Below, one piece after another: positions 35,925-45,209 of a DNA stretch of 64,000 bases; position 1 is the stretch's first letter; each line of letters begins with the position of its first letter. The notes beneath the pieces were generated by a model. That model searched no databases and was not told the DNA's origin. It saw only the letters and a list, made by a program, of their open reading frames with translations. The position numbers and the translations under genes are program-made. This DNA comes from Apostichopus japonicus (Eukaryota; Echinodermata; Holothuroidea; Aspidochirotida; Stichopodidae). The stretch covers positions 20,944,489 through 21,008,488 of the forward strand of contig NC_092572.1 of the NCBI RefSeq assembly GCF_037975245.1, in the 5' to 3' direction.

Positions 35925-36522
35925 ATGGCTTCTACTTCACTACCACCGACTTCACCCTCAACATCTAGAATGGAGGAAGATGGCTTTACGATAGTCACCA
36001 AACGAAAGAAGCCCTGCCAAAACTCAAACCCAGCCAGACAAGATCCGACGTCAATACCAGATGGAAGATCACTCTCCAGCGGCTGTCATCACCAACCTTC
36101 CTGACTCACTTCGAACTCCACAAACCTTCGCCAGATACATCGAACAGGAATTCCCGACAGTCTCCTTCACTGGGATACAGACCACAATCAAGAAAGACAT
36201 CATCATCGGCGCCACCAACATCACTTCACAGTCCACGCTCCTGAAATCATGGCAACCAACAGAAGGCCGTACACCAATCGCCAGACTACCGGTCTCCACA
36301 ACTCCAGTTCAGAGAAAACCAGAAGTCATCGTGACTCGCATATCTGAAACAACCGCTACAGACTCTTCCTCCCCTAAACATGCTAACTCTTCCTCCCCTA
36401 AACATGCTAACTCTTCCTCCCCTAAACATGCAAACACCTCACCTCCACCAACTCCCACAAGAAACATTAAATGGCGGCCACAAACAGAAACTCTACCATC
36501 CACCAACATGGAAAACAGATAA
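35925..36522 (+). pseudogene. LINE ORF1-like, frameshifted
   Basis: MASTSLPPTSPSTSRMEEDG and a basic stretch are followed, after a frameshift near 36060, by VITNLPDSLRTPQTFARYIE, which looks like an RNA-binding (RRM-like) fold. A three-copy 24-bp repeat at 36364-36435 encodes SSSPKHAN repeats. No zinc knuckle is visible. Confidence 0.55.
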
Positions 36523-36539
36523 AGCTGAAGAAATGGATG

Positions 36540-36955
36540 AACTATGTATCTACTGTAGTCCTACCAAGGCCTTCCCACACCAATTTCTTAACGACATCAG
36601 CAATTCCACAAAGCACATCATCATTACCGGAGACCTCAACGCCAAACACACAACATTAGGGTGTCGCTCCACCAACCTTGCAGGAAAACAGCTCATCAAC
36701 TTACTTTCAACCAACAACCTCATTTGCCTCAACACCGGTGAACCTACAAGGTACCCATCTACAGATTACGGAACCCCCGAACAACTGGACTACTTTCTCA
36801 TCTCTACCAACATCTATCAACTGTTCCACACCCTCAACACCGGTAAAGACCTCGGATCGGACCATTTTCCAGTCATCCTCCAACTTAACACCACAACCAA
36901 GAAAACCGTTTTACAGCCCAGACCGAATTACAAGGAAGCAGATATAAAATACTAA
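36540..36955 (+). pseudogene. LINE ORF2: APE-type endonuclease, C-terminal half
   Basis: HIIITGDLNAKHTTLGCRST contains the GDLNAKH box, and the domain ends ...TGKDLGSDHFPVILQL with the SDH catalytic box. The first half of the nuclease is missing between 36522 and 36550, so this is an internal deletion. Confidence 0.75.
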
Positions 36956-38971
36956 AAATTACAAGAACATCACAACTATACAACAAATCGACAATGCAGC
37001 GGAAGGAATTACTAAAGTTATCACTGACGCCAACACAATTGCAGTTCCCGCACATCCGCCAGTCAGAAGATTTCAACTCCCAAGACATATCATACACCTC
37101 ATCAAACAACGGAGACAACTTCGGAAAGCGTTCCAGCGTACCAAGAATGCAGACATCAAGGCAAAACACAACAACATGAAGAAGAAAATCACGGAACTCA
37201 TCCGCAAGCACAAAGAAGATCAGTACAACAACAGAAGTAAACAACTCTCCAACAACAAAGATGCCAAAGATTTCTGGAAGACAGTCAACAAAATTTTCAA
37301 CGTCAAATCGAAGCACAGGAATATCCCCACTCTTAACTACGAGGGTCACGCTGCAACAACAGACAAAGAAAAAGCATAAACCATCAGGAACTACTTCAGC
37401 ACAGTCCACTCGATTCCGGATAAACCACAATACAAAAAAACATCCACAAACTAGCCCACTTCATCAAACGAGGATACCACTCCACCTACCATCCACAAGA
37501 AGATGTTTCAGAAGAAGAAGACCAAGGACATGAAGAATACACCCAAGAAATAACACCTGATGACATCCGCAATATACTTAAACATGCATCCAACAAATCT
37601 CCAGGCAGGGATGGTATCCAGTACCTGCACCTTAAAGCAGCTCCACCGATACTCCTCGAAGCACTCAGCATGATATACACAGCCTCATTCAAGATCGGAC
37701 ACATTCCAAAAATCTGGAAGTCAGCCACCACCATCGTAATTCCAAAACCAGGCAAAGACCACAAACATCCAGGCAGCTACAGACCGATCAGCCTCCTTCC
37801 AGTCCTTGGGAAATGCCTAGAAAAAATCATTGCCAGACGCCTCTACAAGTTCATCGAAGGTTACAACATCATCCCAGACAGCCAGGCAGGATTTCGTCGT
37901 CATAGAAGCACAACAGATCAACTATTCCACTTCCTACAACACACTTCAACCCATAGAACCAAAGGTCACCACACCATTGCTGCTTTCTTCGATGCAGAAA
38001 AGGCCTTCGACAGAATGTGGCACGAAGGGCTCTTACTGAAACTCAGGAAATACAACTTACCGACCAAACTTACAAGATGGATCGCCAGTTTCCTGTCACA
38101 CCGAACTTCAAAATAGGATCATCGTTCTCTTCACCACTACACATCACCACCGGAACCCCTCAAGGCAGCACAATCAGCCCAATCCTCTACATCATGTACG
38201 TCGGAGACATCCCACAACCGGAAAACCGCTTCACACAGATCTCCCAATACGCAGACGATATCGCCATCTGGACCAGCCACATCAATCCGGTTAGGACAGA
38301 AGAATACTTACAGCAGTATATCAACCGTATCAACCAATGGTGCCATGATTGGAGATTAGAACTAAACCCGAAGAAATCACAGATACTCTACATCGCCAAA
38401 CAGACTTAGAAGACAGCCGTATCTCACACTCAACAACGCCATAATACCAGTCACCAACCAAGTGCGTTTCTTAGGAATACATATCGACAGAGGGCTAACA
38501 CTTGAATACCAACATCGCCTCACCCACAGAAAAGTTAAACAACGTGTTAGACTACTCTTCAGAATCGCCGGAACTACAGATAACCCTCTTGCATCACCAA
38601 GTACAACTATGAAGATCTATACGATGATGATTAGACCACTCATCGAATATGCAGCACCAGCCATGGCTCACATCACCACAAACAACATTGAACAACTCGA
38701 AGCCACACAACGCAGAGCATGCAGAATAGCCTACCACATGTCACAGGACACAGACAGTGAAACAATAACAGCCATCGCCGACATTCCATCAGTCATCGAA
38801 AGATTAAACCAACTAAGGGATAAATTCCTAGACAGAGTCGCAGCTCCTACACACCACCTACACCAATTCACCAAGAATCAACTGAAACAAACACCGTTCG
38901 TCCTGGATGCAAGCCCACTCACAGGCCTGGATCTTGAAATTTGGGACCCCCAACTCTCAGAAGACATTTAA
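36956..38971 (+). pseudogene. LINE ORF2: linker and reverse transcriptase
   Basis: From about 37500 the frame carries ITPDDIRNILKHASNKSPGR, SYRPISLLPVLGKCLEKI and motif A FFDAEKAFDRMWH. After a frameshift near 38100 comes GTPQGSTISPILY and the catalytic YADD. A second frameshift near 38405 leads to VRFLGIHIDRGL and the thumb ...PLIEYAAPAMAHI, ending at 38971. This order and these motifs fit the Jockey/CR1 group. Non-functional. Confidence 0.8.
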
Positions 38972-39183
38972 TTCCATCTCAGAAACCAGCCAAGTACATC
39001 ACCTTCAAATTGTATCATCTGTGACGTCCGTCCGTACCATCCAAAGAACCAACCACCCCGTTCATGTATCTTTCCTCCTTGTCAGCTTCCAGAAATATTT
39101 CTCCGACCCGGCCCACAAAGTTCATATTTTCCATAATCTCAAAATTTTCAGTTCTCTCAAACCTTGGAGTCTAATTTTTACCG

Positions 39184-39205
39184 GCCAGGGGCTTTCGCCC
39201 TTGGC
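39184..39205 (+). other. 3' terminal RNA hairpin candidate
   Basis: GCCAGGGGC-TTTC-GCCCTTGGC forms nine pairs (one G-U) with a four-base loop near the 3' end of the Jockey/CR1-like LINE, where such hairpins commonly serve as RT recognition sites. It could also function as an RNA 3' end of the Penelope-like element. Confidence 0.5.
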
Positions 39206-39267
39206 TTGCTGAAGCACCTTGCGGTGGAAACAGCGTAATACTAGACATAAGTAAGCTTGAAACTATC

Positions 39268-39313
39268 AGTTGTCTGACGATGGCTAAAACGCGTGAAACT
39301 CCGAGTTATAACT
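39268..39313 (+). ncRNA. Hammerhead-ribozyme-like motif, 3' copy (Penelope-like element)
   Basis: Same layout as the 5' copy: stem I AGTTGT (39268-39273) with ATAACT (39308-39313), core CTGACGA (39274-39280), GAAA (39295-39298), loop TCCGA and GTT. Compared with the 5' copy, one stem I pair changed from G-C to G-U and helix II lost a pair (C to G), so this copy is probably weaker. The roughly 65-base direct repeat at both ends is the terminal repeat of the element. Confidence 0.55.
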
Positions 39314-39324
39314 ACTAGTGTTCC

Positions 39325-39625
39325 ATATATATATATATTATCTAAGAGAAAAAATATATATATTCTGTAAGAGAAAATATATATATATTCTCTAAGAGAA
39401 AAAAATATACATATTTTCTAAGAGAAAATATATATATATTCTGTAAAAGAAAAAAATATATATATTCTGTAAGAGAAAAAAAAAATATATTCTGTAAGAG
39501 AAAAAAATATATTCTCTAGGAGAAGAAATATATATATTTTCTAAGACTAAAAATATATATATTCTCTAAGAGAAAAATATATATATTCTCTAAAAGACAA
39601 ACATATATATATATTCTAACAAAAT
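39325..39625. repeat. AT palindromic array, right arm inner part
   Basis: About a dozen units of ATATATATTCTCTAAGAGAA, each with a small CTCTAAGAG palindrome. Confidence 0.9.
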
Positions 39626-40089
39626 ATACAATTGAGTGAAACGCGCCCTGCACCACTGACGTAACAGTTTACATGCCTTACAGATTTCAATCGGCACTTG
39701 CGGTAGATCGCAGGAAATTTGAGCTGTGCAAATGAATTTCACACGTTCGTTTCCTTTGCAAGGTTTGGCAAACTGCTTACGTAACACACCGACTAACGTT
39801 CCAAACTAATAACCTTGAAATGTAAAGAAGTGAGCAGTTACTGTTAAGCCGGCTAGTTACGGTACAGAAGGCTTCGCTGTCGATCGTATCGTCGTACAAT
39901 CGGGGAGTTGTTATAGAATAATCCCTGGTACTATCATGTGCAATGTGATATCGCAAACCCACTAACTATGAACTGCATTAAGATTCTCAGCAAACATGTG
40001 CGTTTTATGAATGACCAGTGTAATGAACAGGCTGGTCACTGCTGAAGTTACTGAACAACTTAACAAACATCTTAGTCAGCACTTACAGA

Positions 40090-40800
40090 GCTCTGTACTT
40101 TGTACAGCATATATATTTTTTCGCACAGAATATATTTTTCGTACAGAATATATTTTTCGCACAGAATAGGTCTTGAATGTTAGAGAATATATATATTTTC
40201 TTTACACACAATAAAAATATATTTTTGCACAGAATATAATTTTTGCTGTAGAATATATATATTTTCTGTCTCAGAATTTATATATTTTGTTAGAGAAAAA
40301 TATTTTTCTGTCAGAGAATATATGTTTTGGTACTTTGTACAGCATATATATATTTTTCGACCAGAATATATTTTTTCGCACAGAATAGAATTTTGTTGTT
40401 AGAGAATATATATATTTTCCGTACACACAGCAAAAAAAAAATTTTTTGCACAGAATATAATTTTTCCTGTACAATATATATATATATATATATTTTTCTG
40501 TCTCAGAATTTATATATTTTGTTAGAGAAAAATATTTTTCTGTCAGAGAATATATATGTTTTGGTACTTTGTACAGCATATATATATTTTTCGACCAGAA
40601 TATATTTTCTTCGCACAGAATAGAATTTTGTCGTATATATATATATACATATACACATATACATATACACATATATACACATATATACATATATCTATAT
40701 ATACATATATATTGAAACAAAATATATACTTTCTCTTAGAGAATATATATTTATATTATCAATGTTTTTGTGTTAGAGAATATATTTTTTCGGAGAATAT
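40090..40800. repeat. AT-rich arrays, right arm outer part
   Basis: A duplicated block of about 230 bases (TTTTGGTACTTTGTACAGCATATATATATTTTTCGACC, at about 40325 and 40558) and (TA)n/(CATATA)n microsatellite. Long low-complexity frames on both strands here are artefacts. Confidence 0.85.
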
Positions 40801-40911
40801 ATATAAGTATGTGTAAAATGTATTTTTGAAGTAAACCATGTATGTATTTTGCAAGTAAAGCATATATATTGTTGTACATAATATATTCCGCTTTCTCGCG
40901 CCATACCCATC

Positions 40912-40944
40912 ATGACCGAACCCGCCGATCCTCCGTCGACAACA
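40912..40944 (+). mobile_element. Copia 5' LTR, right fragment
   Basis: ATGACCGAACCCGCCGATCC through GTCGACAACA matches the end of the 3' LTR (56995-57027) with a few substitutions, and it ends CA as LTRs do. Together with 24330-24362 it makes one split LTR. Confidence 0.88.
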
Positions 40945-40958
40945 GGTTATGGGCCCAG
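40945..40958 (+). other. Copia primer-binding site for initiator tRNA-Met anticodon arm
   Basis: GGTTATGGGCCCAG begins immediately after the LTR. It is complementary to CTGGGCCCATAACC, the anticodon stem-loop of eukaryotic initiator tRNA-Met. Copia-type elements are known to prime from an internal (half-tRNA) site like this. Confidence 0.88.
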
Positions 40959-41359
40959 GAGGGGATTCCATGGAAGTTACGGAAGACTTATTTTCGATGG
41001 GGATGAACGTAAATATGAGCAATGAACGTAAATATGAGCAATGGGAAGTTAAATTTCTCGGATATATGCGGTTGCAGGGACTAAAGCAAACCCTCGTGAC
41101 TACGGATGTTAACAACGTGGAAACGATCAAAAATGAAGAAGCCTTTGCGGAATTAATACAATTCCTGGACGATAAGAGTCTTTCTCTTGTTATGAGAGAC
41201 GCTCTGGATAACGGGAGAGGAGAGGAGAGGAGAGGAGAAACAAGTCTAAGTTTAACAGTTACAACAATAACAATCAGTTGTGGTGTAGCAATTGTCGTAG
41301 CTCCACACTCAGTGACAATGCCTGTCGTCGTAAAGACAAAGCCGGTAAAGATAAAGTGA
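40949..41359 (+). pseudogene. Copia gag remnant
   Basis: GalEa-like gag: ERKYEQWEVKFLGYMRLQGL, then AFAELIQFLDDKSLSLVMRD. A 19-bp tandem duplication near 41008-41045 (AACGTAAATATGAGCAATG twice) shifts the frame. Most of the capsid after ALDNGR is deleted and replaced by a GAGAGGAGAGG run (about 41214-41238). A zinc knuckle follows as WCSNCRSST...C with the His lost. Confidence 0.8.
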
Positions 41360-42204
41360 GTCAGATTTCTGATACTACTGAGGACGACCACACATTTTCA
41401 TTCAAGGTTAGTGTATCATGTGACACGGATGCAGGTCATGAAAGAACTGATATGTTGTTGGTTGATTGTGGTGCGACTTCGTATATCATTACTGATGAAT
41501 CCCAGTTGGTCTCGTTTGATGAGTCCTTTCGACCTGAAAACCACTTTGTCGAGTTGGCTGATGGAACAAGGTCTAATAAAGCAGCCTTAAAGAGAGGAGA
41601 CGCCAATGTGTCAATCGTCGATGTTAATGGGAGGCGTATTACCGCTTCATTGAAGGATGCCTTATACATACCATCGTATCCGCAGAACATTTTCTCGGTA
41701 CAGGCTGCGACCAAAAGGGGTGCTACTGTTACATTCCAGCCAGACCATGCAGAGATAATTTATAAGACTGGTGTCCGGTTTGATATTGAGAAGCATGGTA
41801 GACTATACTATCTTAATACATATGGTAACTCTAATTCAGACTCAGTTAATTATGCACGTGATCTGAAAGGTTGGCATGAGATATTAGGCCACTGTAATTA
41901 TGATGACATATTGAATCTAGAGAATGTAGTGAATGGTATGAAGGTAACAAACATCACTGATAAACCGAGTGATTGTAATACTTGTGTAATGGGCAAAACA
42001 ACACAAGGAAGGAGTAGAAAACCTAATGCTCGCTCAGGTGTCCCATTGGGCCTAGCTCATACTGATCTGGCTGGACCGATAGATCTAATCTCTAAGCAGG
42101 GCTTTAGATATGCTATTGCGTTCACTGATGACTATTCAGGGGCTGTGTTTGTTTATTTTATTGAGAGTAAGAGGGATGGCTGCAACAGAGAAGTTTCTTG
42201 CTGA
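41278..42204 (+). pseudogene. Copia pol part 1: protease, pre-integrase, integrase start
   Basis: Contains the aspartic protease box LLVDCGATSYIIT, then DALYIPSYPQNIFSVQAATK. The pre-integrase finger GWHEILGHCNYDDI...CNTCVMGK and the start of the integrase core HTDLAGPIDLISKQGFRYAI follow. A frameshift near 42170 ends the frame. Very similar in layout to the remnant at 9125-10542. Confidence 0.88.
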
Positions 42205-43318
42205 TTCTGCTCCATTTGGAAATGTGAAACGTATGAGGTCAGAGAATGGTACTGAATTTACTTCAGAGGGGTTTAAGAAACTCCTAAGAAAGAATCACAA
42301 CAGGCGTCTAAAACAGACACCATATTTTGCCCTGACAGGCCGAATGCCAAATTTGTCTAATATGAGAGTATTCGGATCTGAATGCTGTGCATACAGGCAG
42401 AATAAAGGGAAGTTAGACCCCAGATGTTCCAAGGGTATTTTTGTTGGATATGATAGGGGTAGTCCAGCATACTTGGTATACTTCCCAGCAACAGGGAAAG
42501 TCGGTAAATACAGAGTTGTTAAATTTCCCACGAAGAGTGCTACTGAACAACAGACCCAAACAGATGCTGTGTTCAATGATGACGATTACATGTTCATGCG
42601 TCGTAATGAAGGTCTTAATAGTCCACCCGATGATGGTAGATCAAAAGATAATTCCAAATTGGGGGGTACCAGTACAAGGGAAGAAACTAGTACTGATGAT
42701 AGTCCAAATGTAAGGTATTCTAAGAGGGAAAGAAAATCCCCAGCCTACCTAACTGACTATGTTACTGATGTGGGGGGAGATGATCAGGTATTGACTAACA
42801 TTGATTATTGTTATAGAGTAAATGCCTTTCCTGAAACCTACAAAGAGGCAATTGAATCACCAGATTCTGAGTCATGGAAAACAGCCATGAAAGAAGAAAT
42901 GAGTTCTCTGAAAGAGAATGATACTTTTACCCTAACCACTTTACCTGAAGGTCGAAATGCAGTGCGGGGTCGTTGGGTGTACACGATTAAAGAGGGTTAT
43001 GACAATTCCAAAACTTACAAAGCTAGGTATGTGGTTAAAGGTTATAGTCAAGTAAAAGGTAATGATTATCAGGAAACTTTTTCCCCAACTGCAAATCATA
43101 CGTCTGTGCGTGTTTTGATGCAAATAGCAGCACAGTATAATATGATTTTGCACCAAATGGATGTGAAGACTGCGTACCTTAATGCACCAATTGATTGCGA
43201 AATACATATGGAACAAGTTGAAGGTTTTGAAATTCCCTCCCAATGTGAAGAGAAGTTGGTGTGTAAAATGAACAAATCCCTATATGGATTAAAGCAATCC
43301 GGTAGAAAACTGGAATAG
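42110..43318 (+). pseudogene. Copia pol part 2: integrase remainder and reverse transcriptase start
   Basis: Integrase resumes as KRMRSENGTEFTSEGFKKLL. An internal deletion of roughly 60 residues removes the catalytic Glu region, joining to RLKQTPYFALTGRMPNLSNM. A linker, then RT: SWKTAMKEEMSSLKENDTF, GRWVYTIK, KARYVVKGYSQ and HQMDVKTAYLNAPIDCEIHM. It ends in a stop at 43316-43318 just after SLYGLKQSGRK through a 1-base shift. Confidence 0.88.
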
Positions 43319-43800
43319 TGTATTACACACTTTCCTACTTGAAAACGACTTTGTGCAGAGTTCAGTTGATCATTGTGTGTACATAAAACAAGATGAGAGT
43401 TAAATGACTGTAATACTTATCTGGGTAGATGACTTGATTATTGCAGCAAGCAATGAACAAGTAAGCAAGCAATGAATGAGTATGTCATGTCAAACAGATG
43501 TTGAAAGCTAGATTTAAAGTGAAAGATCTAGGTAAACTGTCCTATTTCTTGGGTATTGATTTTGAACAAAATAATGGAGTTGTCACAATGAGTCAGAACA
43601 AATATTTGTGCAAAGTGCTCGAAAGGTATCAAATGTCTGATTGTAAGCCAAGGTCCACTCCTTCTGAGCAAAAGATTGAGGGTAATGGTAAAGATCTAGC
43701 TGATCCCAGAAGATATCGTGAAGTTGTGGGAAGCCTCATATATGCTATGGTGTGTACCAGACCAGATATTTGCTGGACCATTACCAAATTGTCACAGTAT
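43319..43800 (+). pseudogene. Copia pol part 3: RT catalytic end up to the insertion
   Basis: Continues in shifting frames with DHCVYIKQDE, the catalytic box ILIWVDDLIIAA near 43420, and, from 43498, KARFKVKDLGKLSYFLGIDF and LADPRRYREVVGSLIYAM. Homology stops at KLSQY (codon TAT, 43798-43800), where the 12.3-kb DNA transposon begins. It continues at 56099. Confidence 0.88.
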
Positions 43801-43813
43801 CCCCTCTACAAAT

Positions 43814-44110
43814 TTAAGTGTGCTAGTTGCACGCAGCTTATGCGCCGAGAGCGAACATACAACAACGTTCGTAACTGGCGCACAAAAGTAAGCAACCTGC
43901 GCACAACCCACGCGCTCCAAGGGAAGCGTGCGTTTCGTCTTAGCGCGCGCACACTAAGACGGAGCGCGCGCATGCCATCTTAGCAGGCGCACGCTTCGTA
44001 TTAGCGTGCACGTGCTTCGTCTTTGCGCGTGCGCGCTTGATCTTAGCGCGCCAGTTCTTGGTTAAGCGTGCAAAGAGGACTTAAATACTTTTGCTGACTT
44101 CTGAAGCAAA
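43814..44110. repeat. Left GC-rich subterminal repeats
   Basis: About 300 bases with repeated GCGCGC, AAGCGTGC, CTTAGCGCG and GCGCAC words in both orientations, in sharp contrast to the A/T-rich surroundings. Probable transposase-binding region. Confidence 0.75.
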
Positions 44111-45209
44111 CAATTTGGACTTTGAAAAAATTGCTTATATGTCTTTGTGCGCGAGTAGTTCTTGGACTTGAACCATGTGGTAGACTTGTGTAAGGTGGTG
44201 CGGTGCGCATACAAACTTCTGGGTCAGTTTCATGGGAACCCGAAGGCCCTTAAGGGTTCTTGAAACAATTGTGTAGGGTATATTGAACAGTATTTAAAAG
44301 CATGAGAAATGTTACAGTACAATTAGGAACGCAGGCTTTCAGTGAAATGTTACTTCAAATGATCTTCAATGAAATCAAGATGCTTGTGCACCTTGGGGAA
44401 TAGGAGGAAAACAGGGCAATATTTTTCAGAGCCTGACAAACAATTTCTAATATAAGTTAACAACACCTTTAGAAATAAGACACCTCATGACAAAGAACAT
44501 GTTGTGAAATGAAATTTATTTACACTCATCATACAGTACATGTAAGTAATGTATCACATGCTAACAAATAGAAAGAATATCAAAATTGAGGGAGAAACCC
44601 ATCTTTTGTTCATAAGCCAAAATAAGTATGACACATGTAATGTCAATTGTGAATTCATGGTTAAAACCAGTAAGGGTTTTCCTTGCACTACACCACTAAC
44701 TTGAGGCTTATGCTCCATTGTTGATAAAGAACTACAATTTGGAATTTACTGTAATTACGTATATCAAGTACTACCACACCTCTTTCTCCACTCAATCCCC
44801 CAGCCTCAAAATGTATACCAATTCCTTTTGCCCTAATATGAGCAGAAAGCTGAATATATACACAGCATTTATTCATGTCTCACAATGATTTCCTAAAGAA
44901 AACTAAACATTAAAATTGGTAACCTGAAGGCACTCATTTTAATTTGAGGTACAACCCTGAGTATTAGTCTACCAGCAAAAGATATTATTCCACCCTTTAG
45001 TCACTCTCTAGTAAATTTGGAGCTTGTGCAATGAAAGACTCTTCTGGATTTTCAAACTGCATGAAAATACATAGCTCAGCAATATACTTTACAGGTATGA
45101 TATGAAAAAAAATCATCACCTTGATTTTTAACCATCAAAAGATGGTCTAATTTTAATGTTGTTCTGCAATTTGCAGCAATGCTGTCAGCCACAGAGTTCA
45201 TGTGCTTTA
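44111..45209. other. 3' side of the transposase gene; no certain exon
   Basis: AATAAA on the minus strand near 44516-44524 could end the transposase transcript. A minus-strand frame at about 45094-45001 (IAELCIFMQFENPEESFIAQ, then a stop) and another at 44876-44688 may be terminal exons but show no recognised domain. Confidence 0.35.

Larger units (their letters stand above)
35781..39250 (+). mobile_element. Jockey/CR1-like LINE inserted at the 3' side of the Penelope-like element
   Basis: Pieces in order: ORF1-like (about 35925-36522), C-terminal half of an APE endonuclease, RT and a 3' UTR ending before GCTTGAAACTATCAG, where Penelope-like terminal sequence resumes. All coding parts are broken by frameshifts. 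Exact ends and TSD were not resolved. A strong hairpin lies at 39184-39205. Confidence 0.75.
24363..40905. mobile_element. Inverted-repeat (TATGG) element, host of the inner nest
   Basis: The left end TATGGCGCGAGAAAGCGGAA and the right end (its exact complement, finishing at 40905) extend as inverted repeats for at least 75 bases, including GCTTTACTTGCAAAATACATAC. The 6-bp target duplication CCCATC is at 24357-24362 and 40906-40911. Its own sequence is A/T-rich arrays of ATATTCTCTAAGAGAAAATA units: 24440-24640 on the left, and 39325-40900 with a 450-base unique patch on the right. A Penelope-like element lies between the arms. No transposase of its own was found, so it is non-autonomous or stripped. 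Confidence 0.85.

Noticed and set aside
36885-37430. 181-codon minus-strand frame
   Set aside because: Antisense to the Jockey-type LINE; composition rich in Cys/Val/Phe from complementing the A/C-rich coding strand.
40271-40816. Long frames on both strands rich in Ile/Tyr
   Set aside because: Translation of AT arrays and (CATATA)n microsatellite.
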